A model generated the notes under the pieces. That model made no database searches. It was not told the DNA's origin and saw nothing but the letters and a program-made list of their open reading frames with translations. Shown piece by piece: positions 49,982 to 57,900 of a DNA stretch of 64,000 nucleotides (position 1 is the first letter of the stretch; the number at the start of each line of letters is the position of its first letter). The stretch covers positions 1 to 64,000 of IMG/VR virus record IMGVR_UViG_3300031576_000007; one strand, given 5' to 3'. This DNA comes from a virus. Position numbers and translations under genes: made by a program.

Positions 49982-50243
49982 AAAAGAAAAATTTGATCAC
50001 TATCTCGGGAGACCTTTTGTATTTGGTAATCCATTCAGCCATAAAGAGGGGGCTTTAGCTATATTTAAAGTAGATACAGTTGAAGAGGCAGTTGCTAAAT
50101 ATAGAGAATGGATTTTAAATCAACCAGAATTAATTATAAGAGTAAAAAGAGAACTTAAAAGGAAAGTAATCGGATGTTGGTGTAAAGTAAAAGGAAATGA
50201 ACCTTGTCATGGGGATGTACTTTTGGAGATAGCAAATGAATAA
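49962..50243 (+). CDS. DUF4326-like protein
   Basis: 93 residues from a GTG overlapping the SLOG gene end. VVHCKKEKFDHYLGRPFVFGNPFSH, then VAKYREWI and GCWCKVKGNEPCHGDVLLE, the Cys/His pattern of DUF4326. This family often sits beside SLOG/DUF2493 proteins in phages. Role unknown; a zinc- or nucleotide-linked enzyme is likely. Confidence 0.75.
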   Translation: MRVVHCKKEKFDHYLGRPFVFGNPFSHKEGALAIFKVDTVEEAVAKYREWILNQPELIIRVKRELKRKVIGCWCKVKGNEPCHGDVLLEIANE

Positions 50244-50853
50244 AATCGAATACCTAGGTGATTGTAAAAATCTATTTTTAGACATTTCATCAAGCTGTAC
50301 TGGGTGGGTTGTTGCTGGGATGGATTCCCGTACTAGGGAAATTACTATATATAAGGCGGGGGTAATGTGGTTTGGTGATGATACACCACATGGTAAAAAA
50401 TATAATATACTCTCTAATTTTGTTTTGGATACCGCGTATGTAGCATACCATATACAAAATGTAATAGCAGAAGGTTATATGGTCAATATGAACAGAGTAA
50501 TGGGTACTCTTGTTATCCCAGAAGCACAGGGGTCCATAAAGTCAGCTTGTTTCGAAACTGTCCCTCCTTTGGGATTCTATAATGTTTACCCCCAAACCTG
50601 GAGAGCTGCTTTAAGTATTAAAAAAGACACAAAGTTTACTTCGTCTAAAGCCTGGAAGGAACCCACTAAAAAAAGAGTAGAAGAGTTGCTGGGTCAAAAA
50701 TTACCTCCAAAAATTAGAAGTAATGTAACAGGAAAAGATAGACCTATTCCATATGACATTTTCGATGCTCTAGGGGTAGCTCTAGCCTGGTATATGAAGG
50801 AACCTAATAGTTGTGTAAAGATCAATGTAGATAAAAACTTCTTGATTAGCTAA
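50236..50853 (+). CDS. RuvC-like Holliday junction nuclease
   Basis: 205 residues. RNase H fold with acidic sites: LFLDISSSCTGWVV (Asp), VIAEGYMVNMN (Glu) and YDIFDALGVALAWY (Asp, Asp). RuvC-like enzymes resolve branched DNA. Recombination partners are RecA (54.6 kb) and Erf (40.2 kb). Ends before a clear promoter. Confidence 0.7.
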   Translation: MNKIEYLGDCKNLFLDISSSCTGWVVAGMDSRTREITIYKAGVMWFGDDTPHGKKYNILSNFVLDTAYVAYHIQNVIAEGYMVNMNRVMGTLVIPEAQGSIKSACFETVPPLGFYNVYPQTWRAALSIKKDTKFTSSKAWKEPTKKRVEELLGQKLPPKIRSNVTGKDRPIPYDIFDALGVALAWYMKEPNSCVKINVDKNFLIS

Positions 50854-50870
50854 TTAAAAAATGGTATAAT
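50842..50870 (+). promoter_or_regulatory. promoter with leaderless-type spacing
   Basis: TTGATT at 50842-50847, 17-nt spacer, perfect TATAAT at 50865-50870 with TG upstream (TGGTATAAT). The expected start site, about 50877, is the ATG of the next gene, which has no ribosome-binding site, so the mRNA may be leaderless. Confidence 0.65.
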
Positions 50871-50876
50871 CATGAT

Positions 50877-51095
50877 ATGATACCTCAGTTTAATCACACA
50901 GTAGATACGATCATAGTCAGCGTGGCGCTTATTGTCTCTGCTACTATATTAGGGCTTATTATAAGTAAACATCTAAAAGGTGTGGTATTTCAATTAGTTT
51001 ATATACAATATGCTCTGAATTACTTAAACGAATTCTTTTCAGAGGAAAGTACAATAAAAAAAGAGGAGAAAGAAGATGGGGTTTTGGATCAATAA
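50877..51095 (+). CDS. small membrane protein, 72 aa
   Basis: ATG 50877 at the predicted transcription start. One long hydrophobic helix (IIVSVALIVSATILGLIIS) and a charged C-terminal tail (SEESTIKKEEKEDGV). Overlaps the next gene. Could belong to a lysis or membrane module. Confidence 0.5.
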   Translation: MIPQFNHTVDTIIVSVALIVSATILGLIISKHLKGVVFQLVYIQYALNYLNEFFSEESTIKKEEKEDGVLDQ

Positions 51096-51351
51096 TCCTA
51101 GCACCGGGCGTGATGACACCATGCTCACTTGTGCTGTAGCGGGGTTTATAATTAGCAGCATGATAGTTGTAGCCCAGTTTGTAGCCAGTCTTTATATTGA
51201 AAAGATTACTATGGGTGACATCTCATTAGTAATAGGTGCTATACTTACACCTACAGTAGCGGCATATACAGCTAGACGGTACACAGACTTAAAACATAGT
51301 AATAATGGGAATTGCCATTCAAAAGTGGATCAGCCTACAAATGGAGATTAA
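51076..51351 (+). CDS. membrane protein, 91 aa
   Basis: AGGAGAAAGAAG precedes ATG 51076. Two membrane helices (LTCAVAGFIISSMIVVAQFVA and ISLVIGAILTPTVAAYTA) and a polar tail (KHSNNGNCHSKVDQ). Two short helices with a charged tail would suit a holin, but this is only by layout. Confidence 0.5.
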   Translation: MGFWINNPSTGRDDTMLTCAVAGFIISSMIVVAQFVASLYIEKITMGDISLVIGAILTPTVAAYTARRYTDLKHSNNGNCHSKVDQPTNGD

Positions 51352-51363
51352 AGAAAGGAAAAT

Positions 51364-52092
51364 ATGAAGTTTTTAACAAGTTTTTTTATTTTATGTTCGT
51401 TGATGTTTAAAGCTAATTTAAGAGCAGAAGTAATATTAGTAGCTACCAAGCCTATTGCTACTAATATTGTTGTAAAGATGGTAGACCAGATTAATATAGA
51501 TGAAAAAAGACTATTAGTTATACGAGATGATGTTAACGAAGGTGTCATAGATCCACTTATTATTAAGATGAATAAATTAGATAAAGAAAAAAAAGACCCA
51601 ATATATCTGATTATTAATACCAGGGGTGGACAGATTGATTCTGGTATGTCACTAGTTACAACTATTACTTCTATTAAAAGTCCAGTAATTTGTATTATAG
51701 ATAATAAAGCCTACTCAATGGGGGCTGTAATTGCAACTTATTGCCCAAAAACTTATATTCATAAATATGCGACAGTTATGTTCCATTATGCTGCTTATGG
51801 TGTTAGAGGACCTGAAAACATTGTTCCTTCAAGATTAGCTATTATCCAGAAAGAATTAAAGAAACTTCATCTAGAAGTAGCTTCAAACCTGGGGATTACT
51901 TATGATCAATATATAGAAAAAATTAGAAATGAATGGTGGATGACTGCTGAAGAGGCTGTTTCTAATAAGGTTGCAGACGTGTTGATTAATAAGCTTAGTT
52001 ACACATTTGAACAAAAAGTAGAAATAATGCCGTTTATATTTGGTTTGACTTACTACACAGACAAGTTTGTGTTTGATGTAAGGATGAAATAA
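51364..52092 (+). CDS. secreted ClpP-fold serine protease
   Basis: 242 residues with an N-terminal signal peptide (KFLTSFFILCSLMFKANLRA, cut near RAE). The ClpP/crotonase-like core follows: IYLIINTRGGQIDSGMSLV, IIDNKAYSMGAVIATY (catalytic Ser in the AYSMG segment), VMFHYAAYG (His) and WWMTAEEAVSNKVADVLI. The signal peptide would place a ClpP-type protease in the periplasm, unlike the cytoplasmic paralogue at 48.5 kb. AAAGGAAAAT lies upstream. The substrate is unknown. Confidence 0.75.
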   Translation: MKFLTSFFILCSLMFKANLRAEVILVATKPIATNIVVKMVDQINIDEKRLLVIRDDVNEGVIDPLIIKMNKLDKEKKDPIYLIINTRGGQIDSGMSLVTTITSIKSPVICIIDNKAYSMGAVIATYCPKTYIHKYATVMFHYAAYGVRGPENIVPSRLAIIQKELKKLHLEVASNLGITYDQYIEKIRNEWWMTAEEAVSNKVADVLINKLSYTFEQKVEIMPFIFGLTYYTDKFVFDVRMK

Positions 52093-52094
52093 AA

Positions 52095-52397
52095 ATGTTA
52101 AAATGGTTGAAGGGTAACTTCTGGGCAGTAACCGGGGTAATTGTAGGTATTGTGCTGCTTATCTTCATCAAAGATATTGAGAGACTTAAGGAAATTGAAT
52201 CATTTTTTAGAAGGAAAAAAGTAGAAGACGAAGTTAATCAACTTAAGTCTACTTTAAGTTCTAGTAAGGTCCATATAGATTCGAATGATGAAAAGCTAGT
52301 TTTACTGGCCGAAGATCTAAAGAATAGAAAGATTAAAGTTTCTAATTTGTCTGAAGATGAAGTTAAGATTTTTTACGATGATTTTTTTAGTAGTTAA
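52095..52397 (+). CDS. membrane-anchored coiled protein, 100 aa
   Basis: N-terminal membrane helix (NFWAVTGVIVGIVLLIFI) followed by a helical charged domain (ESFFRRKKVEDEVNQLKSTL). Overlaps the next gene by 41 nt. Could be an inner-membrane spanin-like subunit, but no family is recognised. Confidence 0.5.
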   Translation: MLKWLKGNFWAVTGVIVGIVLLIFIKDIERLKEIESFFRRKKVEDEVNQLKSTLSSSKVHIDSNDEKLVLLAEDLKNRKIKVSNLSEDEVKIFYDDFFSS

Positions 52398-52890
52398 AGG
52401 ATTGAATCAAGTGAATTATAATTACGCCGCAAATATACAACCTTATACTACTCCCTCTGGGGGTACAAACTCACAAGAAAAAACTGGAGTTAAGCTATAT
52501 AGTGAAACATTTAATGGTCTTGAATTTGATAGTTTTCACATTGCTATGTTACAAGAGGAAGAAACAGACAAGAAGTTATTAGAGCTATCTAAAGAGTTTT
52601 CTCCTAGATCTACTTCTTTAAAAGAATTTGTAGATAAGATTTCTTTAGGAACTAATTTCAATAGTCTTGCTCTAGTTGATCTTAGTTCCAAGAAATTTAT
52701 ATGTTCTTTTAAAAAATGTACTGTAATTATATTTGATGTTAACTCTTCTTATGAGACTGCTTTCTCCTCTATAGAAAAAAGACACAACATAATAACTCTA
52801 AAATTAAGATTTTCGTTTAGTGAATTAAGCTGTGATGCTACTACCGAAGTTTACTATAATAACATGCTACAGATGAGTAAAAGCGAATGA
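52357..52890 (+). CDS. probable exported protein, 177 aa
   Basis: From ATG 52357 the start (KLRFFTMIFLVVKGLNQVN) is weakly signal-like; a GTG at 52411 with AAAGGA upstream is an alternative. The body is beta-rich (YSETFNGLEFDSFHIAML; FICSFKKCTVIIFDV) with a pair of Cys that could form a disulfide. Overlaps the next gene by 4 nt. Unknown. Confidence 0.45.
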   Translation: MKLRFFTMIFLVVKGLNQVNYNYAANIQPYTTPSGGTNSQEKTGVKLYSETFNGLEFDSFHIAMLQEEETDKKLLELSKEFSPRSTSLKEFVDKISLGTNFNSLALVDLSSKKFICSFKKCTVIIFDVNSSYETAFSSIEKRHNIITLKLRFSFSELSCDATTEVYYNNMLQMSKSE

Positions 52891-53324
52891 AAAAACTAAT
52901 ATCGCTATTGTTGTGCATAGTCTGTGTGTTACCATCAACAATATATGCTAAAGATGATCTAAAAATAGAAATCGTAGAAGTTGAAAGGTTTCCTTTTAGT
53001 TTTAAAACTGATATTACGTATAAGTTTAAATTAGACGGCTGGGCGTTTACTCTAGATCAAGAAAAGAAGCTAAGATTTAGACTACTTGATGCAGACTATC
53101 TTGAAAAAGAGAACAAGCTCCTTAAAGATAATATAGAACAATATAAGAAGATGCTAGAAATAGAGAAGGAGATATCTAATAAGTACAAGGAAACATGGCT
53201 CCAATCTGACGAGCAATTAACAAAGGTGCTGAAAAGAGAAAGTAGAGCAAAACTGTGGTATTTGATACTAGGCATAGGTTTGACAATTGGGGCTGGAGCA
53301 GCTATAAGTCATGTAGGGAGATAA
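52887..53324 (+). CDS. exported coiled-coil protein with C-terminal anchor
   Basis: 145 residues: signal peptide (KKLISLLLCIVCVLPSTIYAK), a beta-rich part, a coiled coil (YLEKENKLLKDNIEQYKKML) and a C-terminal membrane helix (LWYLILGIGLTIGAGAAI). An envelope-spanning arrangement, perhaps part of a lysis or injection apparatus. ATGA overlap with the preceding gene. Confidence 0.5.
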   Translation: MKKLISLLLCIVCVLPSTIYAKDDLKIEIVEVERFPFSFKTDITYKFKLDGWAFTLDQEKKLRFRLLDADYLEKENKLLKDNIEQYKKMLEIEKEISNKYKETWLQSDEQLTKVLKRESRAKLWYLILGIGLTIGAGAAISHVGR

Positions 53325-53325
53325 A

Positions 53326-53877
53326 GTGATTTTGGAAGTATTATTTGGTACTGTTGCAATTATATTACTTTATATTTTATTATTAAAATATAGATTTAAT
53401 AATGAGAGAGACTTATATATTGACAATGAAATAGTAAGATTAAGGCAAGAAACCCAAGCCTTGACTAATAATATTGGTGGTTTAGAGATGTTATTAGGCA
53501 GCAAGGAGAAAGAGCTTTCTGAACTCGCTAGACAGAAACAAGAATATAAAGATTTATTAGATCAGGAACTACAAAAGAATAAGAGTATAATTAGTCAAAA
53601 AAAAAGCAGTGAGATAAGGACAGGATTCATAGCCGAACAATTAGCTCCTTATATGATGCCTAAATATGACCCTAAAAATATAAAGTTTATAGGAGCTCCA
53701 ATAGATATGATAATCTTTTGCCCCGATGAAATTGTCTTTTTAGAAGTAAAAACTGGTGGATCGCACCTATCTTTTAATCAGAAGAGGATAAGACAATTAG
53801 TTCAACAACGTAAAGTTCGTTGGGAAGAATTTAGATTACGGAATAGCAGGAGTAACAAGAATGATAAATCTAATTAA
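53326..53877 (+). CDS. membrane-anchored Holliday-junction-resolvase-like nuclease
   Basis: 183 residues from GTG 53326. One N-terminal membrane helix (LFGTVAIILLYILLL), then a coiled coil (KEKELSELARQKQEYKDLLD), then an Endonuc_Holl-like PD-(D/E)XK core: FIGAPIDMIIFCPDEIVFLEVKTG and LSFNQKRIRQLV. This order is a known family of membrane-tethered nucleases in bacteria and phages. Role in recombination or DNA uptake unclear. Confidence 0.7.
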   Translation: MILEVLFGTVAIILLYILLLKYRFNNERDLYIDNEIVRLRQETQALTNNIGGLEMLLGSKEKELSELARQKQEYKDLLDQELQKNKSIISQKKSSEIRTGFIAEQLAPYMMPKYDPKNIKFIGAPIDMIIFCPDEIVFLEVKTGGSHLSFNQKRIRQLVQQRKVRWEEFRLRNSRSNKNDKSN

Positions 53878-54208
53878 GAGTCTACCTAAAGGCCTGTTAA
53901 AATATGTTTTAGCATTTAACGGGTTCAATGTATTGGATGCTATTATGACACTATTTGTATTATCTCATGGAGGAAGAGAACTTAATCCTATAATGGTTTT
54001 TTTAATAAATTCTCATCCTATATTTTTTGTATTGACTAAGTTATCATTAGCTGGTATAATGACTGTTTATTGGATTAAAAAAGGGCACTGGAAAAGCATA
54101 AAGTTGTGCGCCTTAGCTTTTTATAGTGTATGTGTTTGGAATTCAGCTATGATTTTCTCAATTATAGAAAGAGCAGTACAAGTAGGGAGAGCAGCCAGTG
54201 GAAATTAA
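53861..54208 (+). CDS. DUF5658-like membrane protein
   Basis: 115 residues with three membrane helices. FNGFNVLDAIMTLFVLSHGGRELNPIM is the typical DUF5658 start (helix, D, then G-x-E-x-NP). Overlaps both neighbours. Role unknown. Confidence 0.6.
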   Translation: MINLIKSLPKGLLKYVLAFNGFNVLDAIMTLFVLSHGGRELNPIMVFLINSHPIFFVLTKLSLAGIMTVYWIKKGHWKSIKLCALAFYSVCVWNSAMIFSIIERAVQVGRAASGN

Positions 54209-54572
54209 GTCAGTTTCAGATATGACTATCGAAGAATTAGCGGAACAAAAATTTGAGGCTGGTAAAACATGGGTGGACGCTTGTGCTATTCACCATCGTA
54301 TGAACATTGGGTATGACAGTGGGGAAAAGCTACGAAAAATTATGGCTAAAATAAGATCTTCTCAACAACCCCCAAATGGGAAAAAAACCTGGACTCATGA
54401 CGAATTGCGCGATGCAGCGTTGGCTACAGATGAATATACCACATTCCTTAATCAGCTTAATGAAGCATACCAAGCTATGTTGGATACAGTCAATGAAAGG
54501 GATAAATGGGAAAATTTATTCGAAGGCCGGAGATCTCAGATGTCGTATGAAAAGAGCATGCTAAAATCATGA
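54198..54572 (+). CDS. hypothetical protein upstream of recA
   Basis: 124 residues from GTG 54198. Helical (MTIEELAEQKFEAGKTWVDAC; ELRDAALATDEYTTFLNQLNE) with a Cys-His pair near ACAIHHR. Overlaps recA by 4 nt (ATGA), so it may be coupled to recombination. No family. Confidence 0.5.
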   Translation: MEIKSVSDMTIEELAEQKFEAGKTWVDACAIHHRMNIGYDSGEKLRKIMAKIRSSQQPPNGKKTWTHDELRDAALATDEYTTFLNQLNEAYQAMLDTVNERDKWENLFEGRRSQMSYEKSMLKS

Positions 54573-56575
54573 ATAAGAAGTTAAAAGAGCTTAAAGAATC
54601 TGTGGATAAGCAATTTGGTAAAGGTTCTGTTATACTTTTTGGGGAGGATTCAGATCTTTTTAATATTAAAGTAATCCCCACAGGAATTTTTAGTTTGGAT
54701 AGATCTCTGGGAATAGGTGGGATACCTAGAGGAAGAATGATTGAAATATATGGCCCGAATAGTACTGGAAAAACTACACTAGCTTTATACGTTGCTGCAT
54801 CAGCACAGAAACAAGGAGAAATTGTAGCTTACTTAGATTTGGAAAATAGTTTAGATAGAAATTTAGCCAATGACTTAGGAGTAAATGTTGATTCATTATT
54901 ATTCTCTCAACCTGATTGCGCAGAGAATGCCTTAGAAATTTTAGAGTATCTTGTAAGAAGTGGTGAAGTTGGTTTAATTGTAGTAGATTCTGTAGCAGCT
55001 CTTGTGCCTAGGGCTGAGTTGAGCGGGGAAATGGGGGATAGCGTTTCTTCTGACACCCCTGTTTTTATTAGGCACAAAACTAAAAAATATACAGATATAG
55101 TACCTATAGAAGATTTATATGGCGGTGGGGATAATTTTCTAGGAAAACAAAGAATTTATAAAAAAACAAAAAATATAGAAATACTTACACATAATGGTTG
55201 GAAACCTCTTTTAGCTGTGATTAAGAAAAAAAATGACACTAAAAAGAATCTATCATTAATTAGAACAACAACAGGTTATATAAAAACTACTGAAGATCAC
55301 TCTTTATTTCAAGATGGAAAAGAAGTATCACCAAAAGAGTTAAATATTTTCGATAGAATAGACGTTCATAATACGAATGATTTTAATTTTAATTTGAGTG
55401 GGGTTAATAAAAATATTGCTTGGTTATTAGGATTCTGGTGTGCAGAAGGTTCAACGAATAACAATGATTGTAAAAAGAACAGATTTGAAGTTTGTAATAT
55501 AAATTTAAATTTGATAAATAAATGCAAAGAAATCATTGATTCTAATTTTCCAACCATTGGGAAAATTAGAAGACCAAAATCAAAAGATTCAAGAAATTTA
55601 TTATATATTTTGACTTGTAATGCTGATTCTGATCTAGGATTTTTAATAGAAGAATGCAGAACTAAAAAATCATCCTTAAAAAAGGTTCCTTCTTTAATAT
55701 TAAATGCGTCTTCTGAAATTAAAGAAAGTTTTCTTGATGGTTTTTTTCAAGGAGATGGTTCACATGGTAATAAACACGGGAAAATTTATTATTATAATAA
55801 CTCATTACCTATGATTGCTGGAATTCAATATCTTTTACATAGTTTAAACAGGAAAACTGCAATTAGATTAGATAGAAAAAGACCTGAACAACTTATTTTA
55901 GAACAAGTAGAAAGCTTATTCCATAGAGAAAATGAAATCCGAGATAAGATTACATTAGATCCTCCTAATTTTTTGTATGACGTTTCAACCGAGTCGGGAA
56001 CTTTTGTGGCAGCTATCGGGAATATAGTTTGTCATAATAGCCATATGGGTCTCCAAGCACGTCTAATGTCCCAAGCGATGAGGAAATTAGTAGGGGTAAC
56101 TAACAAAACTGGTACAACAGTAATATGGATTAACCAGACAAGACAAAATATAGGTCAATTTTATGGTCCTAATGAAGTTACTTCTGGGGGTAATGCTTTA
56201 AAGTTTTACTCTAGCATAAGATTAGAAGTCCGAAAAGGTGAAACTCTAAAAGAAAAAGATACTGTGATAGGGCACTCTCTCAAAATAAAAGTTGTAAAAA
56301 ATAAACTATCCTCCCCTTTTACTACGTCAGAATGCAGCTTGATTTATGGCAAAGGTATCGATATCGCAGGAGATTTGTTTGATACTGCAATAATATCAGA
56401 TATTATAAAAAAGAGTGGGAGTTGGTATAGTTATGATGACAAAAGATTAGGTCAAGGACGAGATCAATCTATTCAATTTTTAATAGAGCAAGGATTACTG
56501 GATGAGATTACTAAAAAATTACAGAAACAAGAACCACCAAGCGCTGTACCCGAAGAAGTGAAATCAACAAAATGA
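54569..56575 (+). CDS. recA: RecA recombinase precursor with intein
   Basis: 668 residues; 335 after splicing, normal RecA size. Walker A EIYGPNSTGKTTLALYVAA, Walker B GLIVVDSVAALVPRAELSGEMGD, then after the intein SHMGLQARLMSQAMRKL (L2-near) and INQTRQNIGQFYG. All core residues for strand exchange are present. The intein splits GEMGD/SHMGL. Works with the RuvC-like and Erf proteins. Confidence 0.92.
   Translation: MNKKLKELKESVDKQFGKGSVILFGEDSDLFNIKVIPTGIFSLDRSLGIGGIPRGRMIEIYGPNSTGKTTLALYVAASAQKQGEIVAYLDLENSLDRNLANDLGVNVDSLLFSQPDCAENALEILEYLVRSGEVGLIVVDSVAALVPRAELSGEMGDSVSSDTPVFIRHKTKKYTDIVPIEDLYGGGDNFLGKQRIYKKTKNIEILTHNGWKPLLAVIKKKNDTKKNLSLIRTTTGYIKTTEDHSLFQDGKEVSPKELNIFDRIDVHNTNDFNFNLSGVNKNIAWLLGFWCAEGSTNNNDCKKNRFEVCNINLNLINKCKEIIDSNFPTIGKIRRPKSKDSRNLLYILTCNADSDLGFLIEECRTKKSSLKKVPSLILNASSEIKESFLDGFFQGDGSHGNKHGKIYYYNNSLPMIAGIQYLLHSLNRKTAIRLDRKRPEQLILEQVESLFHRENEIRDKITLDPPNFLYDVSTESGTFVAAIGNIVCHNSHMGLQARLMSQAMRKLVGVTNKTGTTVIWINQTRQNIGQFYGPNEVTSGGNALKFYSSIRLEVRKGETLKEKDTVIGHSLKIKVVKNKLSSPFTTSECSLIYGKGIDIAGDLFDTAIISDIIKKSGSWYSYDDKRLGQGRDQSIQFLIEQGLLDEITKKLQKQEPPSAVPEEVKSTK
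55040..56038 (+). mobile_element. intein with Ser1 and LAGLIDADG endonuclease in RecA
   Basis: 333 residues from Ser1 (SVSSDTPVFIRHK) to VCHN, then Ser+1. Block B TTEDHSLF. Endonuclease helices LGFWCAEGS and FLDGFFQGDGS keep acidic residues. Block F lacks the usual His (DVSTESGTFVAA). Most inteins start with Cys; Ser at position 1 is a minority type. Confidence 0.88.
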
Positions 56576-56607
56576 TAGTATTTTGGCCAAAATAACGGGG
56601 CGATTAG

Positions 56608-57225
56608 ATGAAACGACCTAAACCTAAGGTAGTGTGCAAACAATGCAAAAACCCTATAAAAAAGGGCCGAAAACACGCAACGTCAGGGGTTCCCGCTAAG
56701 GTTTGCTCTGTTAATTGCGCCTTTAAGTTAAAGTATAGCAAAACTGTAGCAAAATTGGAGAATAAACTCAATTTATGTAAAAATACAGAAACCAAATTAG
56801 TAAAATTATGTATTAATGCACAAAGAATTAATACCCCAGGAGGGCTTTCTAAGAGTCAAATCAAGAGGTTAACTACACAGACTGAAGATTTAATAAAGAA
56901 ACCCCTAAATAAAGAAGATTTCGATAGAGATGATAATTACCTGACTTTTGTAAGAACCCTCCCTTGCATTGTTGATAGTTGTACTGTTAAACCTATCCAT
57001 GCTCATCACGTTGAGAGAGGTGGTATGGGTATTAAAGGGTCAGACTACTCCGTTGTGGCTTTATGTCATGAACATCATACATCAGGGTCTGATGCTATAC
57101 ATAATTTAGGAGTATCTGAGTTTGAGAAGACCCATGCCATCGATTTGGTAGTTGAACAGTTATATACTATCAGGCAATATGTAAGGTTGTTAAAATATGC
57201 AAAAGTTTCCTTGTCAAGTATTTAG
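56608..57225 (+). CDS. NinG/DUF968-like HNH recombination nuclease
   Basis: 205 residues. The N-terminal VVCKQCKNPIKKGRKHATSG and CSVNCAFK recall lambda NinG/Rap zinc fingers. The C-terminal LPCIVDSCTVKPIHAHHVERGG and YSVVALCHEHHTSGSDAIHNLG is the HNH-like core of DUF968/Rap proteins. These enzymes cut recombination intermediates. Located next to recA, consistent with that role. Confidence 0.75.
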   Translation: MKRPKPKVVCKQCKNPIKKGRKHATSGVPAKVCSVNCAFKLKYSKTVAKLENKLNLCKNTETKLVKLCINAQRINTPGGLSKSQIKRLTTQTEDLIKKPLNKEDFDRDDNYLTFVRTLPCIVDSCTVKPIHAHHVERGGMGIKGSDYSVVALCHEHHTSGSDAIHNLGVSEFEKTHAIDLVVEQLYTIRQYVRLLKYAKVSLSSI

Positions 57226-57562
57226 TGATAATACCACCCCCAAATTTAAAAATGGATATGTAATATCTACTATAAAAGATCATTATTCTTGTATCTGTGA
57301 TTTTATAGCTAAATACGCAAACATAGTGGATAATATAATTAGAACTGGAGCCCACAAAGATGGCTTAAACATTAAATATAGGGTACATTATTTTGATGAG
57401 GCAAAAAGAGAATATCACTTAAATTTAGAGCTTATAGATAATACTTTAGGGTATCCGGGCGGGCCAAGAAGGGTATTAATAGCCCCTCAGAGTCAGATTG
57501 AATACCATTGTGAAATTCAAGTTGCAGAAACATTTATGGAGATGGCTAATGACAACAATTAG
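57197..57562 (+). CDS. hypothetical protein, 121 aa
   Basis: Overlaps the HNH gene by 29 nt. Alpha/beta protein (YVISTIKDHYSCICDFIAKY; IKYRVHYFDEAKREYHLNLEL). Ends inside the next gene. No family. Confidence 0.5.
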   Translation: MQKFPCQVFSDNTTPKFKNGYVISTIKDHYSCICDFIAKYANIVDNIIRTGAHKDGLNIKYRVHYFDEAKREYHLNLELIDNTLGYPGGPRRVLIAPQSQIEYHCEIQVAETFMEMANDNN

Positions 57563-57875
57563 AAAAGGGCAAGTGTACAGACCTACTAATAATTTTGCAA
57601 TCGGGGACCCATCCACCCCAAGTAAAGGTTCAGTATATATAAAGTCTGCTATTCATTTTATTGAGGTAGTAGAAGTTGGGTACAAAGGTAAAGAAGATTC
57701 AATTAAAATTTATTTAGATCATATAGATTCCTTTTTTGGGGAAAGACCTAAATGCTCAGAGAAAGGTATGTACGTTATACCAACTAAAATGTTGGAAGAT
57801 GATTGTGTATTGGGCGTTGCCCTTACCTTGAAATTAGGTAAGTGGTATATGGAGCACGAAAAAAATGAATTTTAA
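57549..57875 (+). CDS. hypothetical protein, 108 aa
   Basis: ATG 57549 (ATGAC) is preferred to the upstream in-frame start, being at the 3' end of the previous gene. Beta-rich (KGQVYRPTNNFAIGDP; IKIYLDHIDSFFGERPKC). No family. Confidence 0.5.
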   Translation: MTTIRKGQVYRPTNNFAIGDPSTPSKGSVYIKSAIHFIEVVEVGYKGKEDSIKIYLDHIDSFFGERPKCSEKGMYVIPTKMLEDDCVLGVALTLKLGKWYMEHEKNEF

Positions 57876-57885
57876 AACTATTCTA

Positions 57886-57894
57886 TGATATAAT
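57886..57894 (+). promoter_or_regulatory. extended -10 box with leaderless-type spacing
   Basis: TGATATAAT ends at 57894, with perfect TATAAT (57889-57894) and TG upstream; the -35 is poor. The GTG start of the HNH endonuclease gene begins 7 nt later at 57901, the expected start of transcription, and has no ribosome-binding site. Confidence 0.5.
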
Positions 57895-57900
57895 AATACA

